64,000 nucleotides of DNA from Lophius americanus. Taxonomy: Eukaryota; Chordata; Actinopteri; Lophiiformes; Lophiidae. How positions within the stretch are numbered: the first letter of the stretch is position 1; each line of letters starts with the position of its first letter. The notes under the pieces were generated by a model, which had not been told where the DNA came from, ran no database searches, and worked only from the letters and a program-made list of their open reading frames with translations. Where the stretch lies: NCBI GenBank assembly GCA_037951165.1, contig JBBDHG010000112.1:4218501-4282500 (forward strand). Direction: 5' to 3'. Made by a program: the position numbers and the translations under genes. This document shows positions 60,637 through 64,000 of the stretch, one piece after another.

Positions 60637-63600
60637 AAACTCCTTTTTACACTGTGTGTTCACTGCTGATGTATCTATGTACCAAATGTGTTCTTTTAGT
60701 GCAGATCTTTGTGTGTCTCTGCAGCATACGCAGCAACAGAGATGAAGGATTATCTGGATTTTCCAAATGGGATTTTCCACAGGGTACCAGAGAAATACTT
60801 CCATTTGGCCTTCACCCCATGACCTCGAAAAGCCAAACGTGGCCTCTCGCACTCTGTTGGAAGGATTACTGGTCACACCTGAGGTTTTCACAGACAGACT
60901 GTCCCCACCTAGACATCCATGGCACTGAGGTTACAGTAAAAGGATTGAGAAGGTCTCTGGACTTATGAATATATTATTTTGTAGCATAATTTCAAATGAC
61001 AGTAGATTCAATTATAAAGAGGTGGTCTGGTACAAAAGAGGTCGTCTGTCTGTTGCTTAAGTAATTAGTGATTCCAGTCAGACAGTGACAGAAGTTTCAG
61101 GAAGAAAATCACAACTAAGCAGAAATTCTCGCTGAAAAGAATTGCTTTGATTGTCCACTACACTCTCTGTATTTCAATTAAATCCCAGGTAATTTGAAAT
61201 AAACAGCAGCTAAGTCAGCAGAGTCTGTCCGAATATTTCGGATATACAGATTTCACAATGTGAGGAAAGCAAAGACAACTCCAGGTGGAATTGTAATCCA
61301 CGAAACAGGAACAGGAGGAACTGAAATGCGTGTAGTGCTTTCTTAGGAAGACTCATGGATTGATTTCCTGTCAGTGTGCATCCATGCTGATTAGATGGAT
61401 GTAGATACGAAGGGAAGTAGGGATGGAGGAAGCAGGAGAACAGAGTGAGAGATCTTTCCAACCTTGGAGTTGTCTCTCATTGCCTAAAGGCGCGGACAGG
61501 CTGATCGGCACACTGAGAGGAGCTGTCCTATTCTTAAGTAATTAAGTCATTACTGGGACCTCTCTCTATCCATATTTGATGAAGACCCAAGCCACAATTA
61601 AGATGAACCCTTCTGTGGAGGCTGTGGAAGCCTGATTGATAGTTCACACACAGCAACGCTGATGAGTCGGTCAGCCAGCTTGCTTCCTCTGCAGAATACC
61701 CTCTAACCCCCGCCTGGGTTGGAGAGTCCCCATCGGGAGCTGAATACGTATTGGTCTACATCTTCTTCTTAATGAATTAAAAGAGCAATTTAGGTCTCTT
61801 TGGCTCCCAGAGGACGTGATTTCATCTCCTTAACGATTGGCCCCTGTGAACCCAACTGCATTTTATCATAACTTATTCCATCAGGGAAGCTTATTAACAA
61901 TGACTTGAACTGAAAGGTGCTAGTAGGTGCAGAGAGGAAAATGCCTGAGGTTAAAATTAACCTAATTGTTCATATGAAAATACTGAATAACAGAGTGGAA
62001 GCAAATTGGTATGTTGTCATTGGCTTTTGCTCATTAACCATTTCAGTACTTTCCTTTAACTATCATTTGATATCAGAGATATCCTCATATGTGCACACAC
62101 TCTTTGATGACATTGTTGTGAGCCTAGTAAAGTCATTATTTATACAAGGGTTACTGTAATCTCCTTGTAAAAAGCACATATTGGCCACATTTTTTTGGCA
62201 TTTTTTTCTTCATTTAAAGCTCATTATAATTTTTCAGTTACAAGATTTTATTTTGGTTTTGAGAATTTCAGTGACTCAAAATGGAATTACTCCCTTAATA
62301 AATTTGATGCTCATTACAAAACAATAAGTAGTGTGCACACCCATCCACCCTTACGTATAATTCAACCTTCACTTAGTGAGATGAATAATTACTTTTACTA
62401 ACTCCATGGTTTCAAATTTGAACTTCATCTCTATTCCTACGGACCACAGAACACCTCAGATTGGTCGGGCTTGCCTGACCCCACTGTCCAGTGCTTTATC
62501 TCTATTTCCCTGATTAAGCTCTGATCTGCCAACCATATTTCCAAGCTAAAAAATTCAATCCTAATGACATTACAAGAATTTATCTGTGGTAAAGATGAAA
62601 ACACAGAGCTTTCAAGCGGGTAATTAAAGACTTTGCTGCATGTAGAGCTTCTTAGGACTCACTTCATTTTATGATAATGATAATTGAAAGATGTGGGAGG
62701 AAGGATGAAATTACATAGCCGGATTAACAGAATGCATACGCCGGGCGCAGAATTCACTCTTGTTACTCTTGTGCAATAGTGGTTGGCAGGGCCAAGCCTC
62801 TGGTTATAGAACATTGACTTGATTAGCACCCTCTTAATCAAATTTTTTCTTCCTCAATTGCATTTGCAGTGGTTTAAATTGTGTTTCTCTTCACACGCTA
62901 TCTTACCTTTGGTTAAGATACACTTCAGCTCTAGAACAAAGTACCTTTAATTTTTATGCTATAGGTAATTCCTAGATTTATTCATATTTATCAATATATC
63001 TTTCAATATGACACAATTTTATTGTGATTTTAATTCACTTTCATTTGTGGTATGCAGTAATGACTCCACTCTGGGGTTTGAATATAATAATGCTATAGGA
63101 GTGAGGCAGAGCCTGGAAGTGCCTGGACATCGGCAGTATGATGAGAATTATAACGTTTCCCCCCCTTCAATGCTTGACATAGGGATATGGGTTTTGAGGA
63201 TAACTCTACACTAAACTAAAAATGCTGGGTTTCATAACCTAACTGCTGGGTTGGTGCTGCTGGGTAACAGGATGGGTTAATGCAGACGGTGACTTAACGA
63301 TCTTCAAACTTTGGTGCAGAATTCACTGCTTTGATGGCGTCACATCAAACAGCAGATCAAAACTGACCAAACTCCCAGACACAAACAGGAGAAAATGGGT
63401 AAAACAAATACGGCTTCTCATCTCTACAATGATTATGAACTACTAAAAGATTCTTATTTACAAAAAATATACATAATGAAAAATTATCACCTAATCATCA
63501 AATTGAACAACAGCTCTGATCTAATCTATTGATTATATTGCCTCCAACTCATCACAAATAAAAACAAATCATAGCACAAAAAGACACCTTCAGCCAGAGA

Positions 63601-64000
63601 GAAGAAGAGACCTGGGCCTTACATGGGTGCAGGGCTGTGCAGAAAGGTTTTAGAGGGGAAGATGCTCAAAGTAAGAAAAGGAAACATCAAATGAAATTTT
63701 AACCCACCATACTTCAACATCATTTTTTTTTAAGCCGTTAAATTATGGCAATCAACATCAAACGCAATAGAATCTTACAACAATTGTACAATGCTCCTGC
63801 TGATCAAACCGCTCTCTTTCGTATTTTGAGATACATTGATGTAACCAGTGGATTCCTGCGTTATTTGTAGATTATAAAAATGTGATGTAGGCTTTTTTGG
63901 ACGTTCTCCAAGAATTTTCTGTTAACATAAAGGACATGTTTCTCAGTGCACAAGCATATCATCCTATCCAAATCACCACTCTCCTGTAAAGGAATCAAAA
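60637..64000. other. Unique non-coding sequence
   Basis: No gene or classified repeat recognised. The stretch 61690-62420 is rich in TTAAT and TAATTA cores and appears undecayed. It is the best candidate here for a conserved non-coding element. The last kilobase is AT-rich with nothing recognised. Confidence 0.4.

Overview
The window looks like non-coding nuclear DNA of a vertebrate, most likely a teleost fish. It is AT-rich, has many (GT)n, (TA)n and (GA)n microsatellites, and carries decayed copies of several transposon classes typical of fish: a tRNA-derived SINE, SINE/LINE 3' tails, Rex/CR1- and L2-like LINE reverse transcriptase scraps, a non-autonomous hAT, a Tc1-like transposase fossil and a possible solo LTR. 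I found no convincing host exon. No open frame exceeds 132 codons, and the longer ones lie in simple repeats or transposon debris or match no family I recognise. The window is best read as a gene desert or the inside of a large intron.

The main discovery is a dispersed family of about 350-480 bp, present in at least ten copies on both strands (near 2.3, 11.7, 15.5, 17.4, 33.0, 34.2, 36.0-36.4, 40.0, 49.0 and 52.4 kb, plus a scrap at 37.3 kb). Aligned by eye, the copies share a 5' end close to TCCCTGAAAAGT, an inverted counterpart (ACTTTTCAGGGA) just before the 3' end, then a short hairpin with consensus GCTGTCAGGGATGACAGC, and a 3' terminus at CTAG followed by T. A module of the type cactagggggagctttt occurs twice inside. 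No target-site duplication is visible. This layout fits a non-autonomous rolling-circle element (Helitron, or Helentron/DINE-1-like).

Two nested insertions give internal evidence. At 48.6-49.7 kb a family copy (48832-49315) splits a minus-strand Tc1-like transposase fossil whose coding similarity resumes on the other side without a visible duplication. At 14.6-15.7 kb an 800-bp hAT with a perfect 8-bp target duplication (ctgtagtg) sits inside a minus-strand copy, so that copy is older than the hAT.

Layout: 0-11.6 kb is mostly unique sequence with one family copy and some GT repeats. 11.6-18.5 kb is a dense transposon cluster. 18.5-29 kb is mostly unique with two LINE scraps. 29-30.2 kb is a GC/proline-rich segment with a perfect 20-bp hairpin. 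30-41 kb holds several family copies. 41-50 kb holds SINE tails, a likely second hAT, another abundant fish repeat and the Tc1/Helitron nest. 50-64 kb is mostly unique, with one near-complete family copy and a possible LTR. Several unique stretches rich in homeodomain-like TAATTA cores may be conserved non-coding elements, which cannot be shown from one sequence.
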